6,094 bases of DNA. Source: CAZCBN01 sp964496975 (GTDB lineage Bacteria; Planctomycetota; Phycisphaerae; Phycisphaerales; UBA1924). The stretch lies in assembly GCA_964496975.1 (NCBI GenBank), contig CAZCBN010000163.1:1-6094 (forward strand), written 5' to 3'. Below are positions 4,976 through 6,094 of this stretch, piece after piece. Made by a program: the position numbers and the translations under genes. The notes beneath the pieces are model-generated. The model worked only from the letters and a program-made list of their open reading frames with translations, was not told the DNA's origin and did not search any database. Each line of letters starts with the position of its first letter. Position 1 is the stretch's first letter.

Positions 4976-5482
4976 ATGGGCACGCGGGTTGAACTGACGA
5001 CGTCGAAGGGCGTGATCACGGTTGAGTTGGAGGACACAGCGGCGCCGATCAGCACGGCGAACTTTTTGTCGTACACCGACCGCGGCGCGTTCGCGGGGAC
5101 GATCTTCCACCGCGTGATCGATGGCTTCATGGTGCAGGGGGGCGGGTTGGATGAGAACCTGCGGCAGAAGCCGACGGAGCCGGCGATCAAGAACGAATGG
5201 AAGAACGGGCTGAGCAACGCGCGGGGCACGCTGGCGATGGCGCGGCTCGGCGGGCGGGCCGACTCGGCGACGAGCCAGTTCTTCATCAACCTGGCGGACA
5301 ACAGCTTCCTTGATCAGCCGCGGGACGGGGCCGGGTATGCGGTCTTCGGCAAGGTGGTGGGGGGGATGGACGTGGTGGACCAGATCGCGAAGGTTCGGAC
5401 GGTGAGCCGGGGCGGGCACGACGACGTGCCGGCGGAGCCGGTGCGGATCGAGTCGGCGCGCCGGGTGGCGTCCGGGGGCTGA
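4976..5482 (+). CDS. Cyclophilin-type peptidyl-prolyl cis-trans isomerase
   Basis: It catalyses cis-trans isomerisation of Xaa-Pro bonds during protein folding. At 168 aa, with no signal peptide or membrane segment, it matches the short cytoplasmic PpiB type. Cyclophilin motifs appear in order: VITVELEDTAAPISTANF (13-30), IFHRVIDGFMVQGGG (43-57) with the catalytic Arg46, Phe51 and Gln54, NARGTLAMAR (81-90), SATSQFFINLADN (97-109) with Gln101 and Phe103, then FLD (111-113) and YAVFGKVVGGMDVVD (121-135). Phe111 and Tyr121 stand where human cyclophilin A has Trp121 and His126. E. coli PpiB has the same substitutions, and such proteins usually bind cyclosporin weakly. The sequence is intact and ordinary for the family. 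It is divergent from the PAS gene and lies 258 bp upstream of the RRM gene; a hairpin after its stop suggests that it is monocistronic. Confidence 0.95.
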   Translation: MGTRVELTTSKGVITVELEDTAAPISTANFLSYTDRGAFAGTIFHRVIDGFMVQGGGLDENLRQKPTEPAIKNEWKNGLSNARGTLAMARLGGRADSATSQFFINLADNSFLDQPRDGAGYAVFGKVVGGMDVVDQIAKVRTVSRGGHDDVPAEPVRIESARRVASGG

Positions 5483-5491
5483 GCGCGGGTG

Positions 5492-5540
5492 GGCCGGGGA
5501 AAGCGGCCTGTCGGGGCTGGGGGGGAGGCCTCCCGATTTT
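5492..5540 (+). terminator. Candidate terminator after the isomerase gene
   Basis: Ten bases past the stop, GGCCG (5492-5496) pairs with CGGCC (5504-5508) around GGGAAAG. Further on, the palindrome GGGAGGCCTCCC (5523-5534) is followed by GATTTT and a T/G-rich run. The second element with its T tract is the likelier Rho-independent terminator, though its loop is small. Confidence 0.45.
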
Positions 5541-5740
5541 GGTGGTTGGTTGGGGTGAGAATTTGCGATGAATCGTCCGCGGGGGGCTGGTGCCGGGCCC
5601 GGGCGTGGGTGTAACATTGTCCAGTGCCCGGGGCGATGCTGCGCCCGTGCACCTGGACCGCCGTTCGATGAGGCCCGAGTCGGCACGGGGACAGATGGAC
5701 AGAATCAAGGTCGGGCGGTGAACTGGACGGCGGTCAGCAG
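5541..5740 (+). promoter_or_regulatory. Leader region of the RRM gene with a long-range stem near the start
   Basis: This 200-base region probably carries the promoter and a structured leader. TAACAT at 5612-5617 is a plausible -10 (no good -35), giving a transcript start near 5624 and a leader of about 117 bases. GACCGCCGT (5656-5664) is the exact reverse complement of ACGGCGGTC (5727-5735); with G-U pairs the stem extends to 12 bp (5656-5667 with 5724-5735). The right arm ends 5 bases before the ATG and covers the place a Shine-Dalgarno sequence would occupy; no other strong one is visible. Control of translation by RNA structure is possible but inferred. Confidence 0.4.
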
Positions 5741-6094
5741 ATGATCAAGTTGTATGTGGGAAACCTCCCGTTCTCGGCAACGGAAGAGGAGCTGCGCGAG
5801 GTCTTCGGGCAGCACGGCGAAGTGGCTTCGGCCGCGATTATTGTGGATCGTGAGACGGGCCGGAGCCGCGGCTTTGGCTTTGTCGAGATGAGCAACCGCG
5901 AAGAGGGCGAGGCGGCGATCAAGGCCCTGCACGGGGCCGAGTTCAACGGCCGCGACCTCACGGTCAACGAAGCCAAGCCCCGTGAGGGTGGCGGCGGCGG
6001 TGGTGGTGGCTTCGGCGGCGGCGGTCGCGGCGGCTTCGGCGGCGGCGGCGGTGGTGGTGGCTACGGCGGCGGCGGCGGTCGCGGCGGCTACGGC
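5741..6094 (+). CDS. Glycine-rich RRM RNA-binding protein (3' end outside window)
   Basis: This is a single-RRM RNA-binding protein of the bacterial Rbp type, like the cold-regulated Gly-rich RNA-binding proteins of cyanobacteria and plant chloroplasts. The window covers 118 codons with no stop, so the gene is partial. The RRM spans residues 2-78: RNP2 is LYVGNL (4-9) and RNP1 is RGFGFVEM (43-50), with aromatic Tyr5, Phe45 and Phe47 placed to stack on RNA; the last RNP1 position is Met instead of the usual Phe or Tyr. From residue 83 onward the chain is Gly runs broken by Phe, Tyr and Arg, an RGG/FGG-type disordered tail that can add RNA contacts or promote self-association. It probably acts in the cytoplasm on mRNA stability or folding. 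The ATG fits the RRM exactly, but no strong Shine-Dalgarno sequence precedes it. Genes of this class are often cold-induced. Confidence 0.93.
   Translation, partial: MIKLYVGNLPFSATEEELREVFGQHGEVASAAIIVDRETGRSRGFGFVEMSNREEGEAAIKALHGAEFNGRDLTVNEAKPREGGGGGGGGFGGGGRGGFGGGGGGGGYGGGGGRGGYG

Noticed and set aside
4778..5686. Minus-strand reading frame of 302 codons antisense to the isomerase gene
   Set aside because: The cyclophilin motifs on the + strand are decisive; this frame is Arg/Pro/His-rich and lacks start signals.
5981..6094. GGC/GGT triplet repeats as a possible microsatellite or mobile-element edge
   Set aside because: They are in frame with the RRM gene and encode the Gly-rich tail typical of this protein class.

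Overview
The window is very GC-rich (third codon positions are almost all G or C). It looks like chromosome from a Gram-negative-type bacterium of the Planctomycetes, most likely the class Phycisphaerae. The support is inference from gene content: a BamD-like and an LptE-like envelope pair, small exported proteins ending in a PAP-type PEP-CTERM-like tail with terminal arginines, a PAS protein with a LuxR-like C-terminus, and a glycine-rich RRM protein. The + strand is G-rich whichever way the genes point, so it is probably the leading replication strand.

Layout: (1) 153-2064, + strand: a secreted BamD-like repeat protein followed by an LptE-like lipoprotein. Both would act in outer-membrane assembly: BamD-type proteins in beta-barrel insertion, LptE in lipopolysaccharide export with LptD. 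(2) 2138-2166: a perfect 12-bp hairpin between converging genes. (3) 2200-3520, - strand: two tandem paralogous acidic exported proteins (193 and 192 aa) resembling the pre-peptidase C-terminal (PPC)/DVUA0089 type, each with a signal peptide and a PAP-CTERM-like tail. (4) 3521-3845: a non-coding stretch. (5) 3846-4748, - strand: a 300-aa PAS-domain protein whose C-terminus looks like a degraded LuxR/GerE helix-turn-helix. (6) 4976-5482, + strand, divergent from it: a cytoplasmic cyclophilin-type peptidyl-prolyl isomerase. (7) 5741 to the window end, + strand: an RRM protein with a glycine-rich tail, cut by the window edge, behind a leader of about 200 bases that can form a long-range stem beside the start codon.

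The theme is envelope biogenesis and surface display on the left, and regulation, folding and RNA handling on the right. There is no sign of a mobile element, CRISPR array, rRNA or tRNA. I found no clear new defence or metabolic system. The least ordinary items are the tandem PAP-CTERM paralogs with similar leaders, the PAS protein with the eroded HTH, and the structured leader of the RRM gene.
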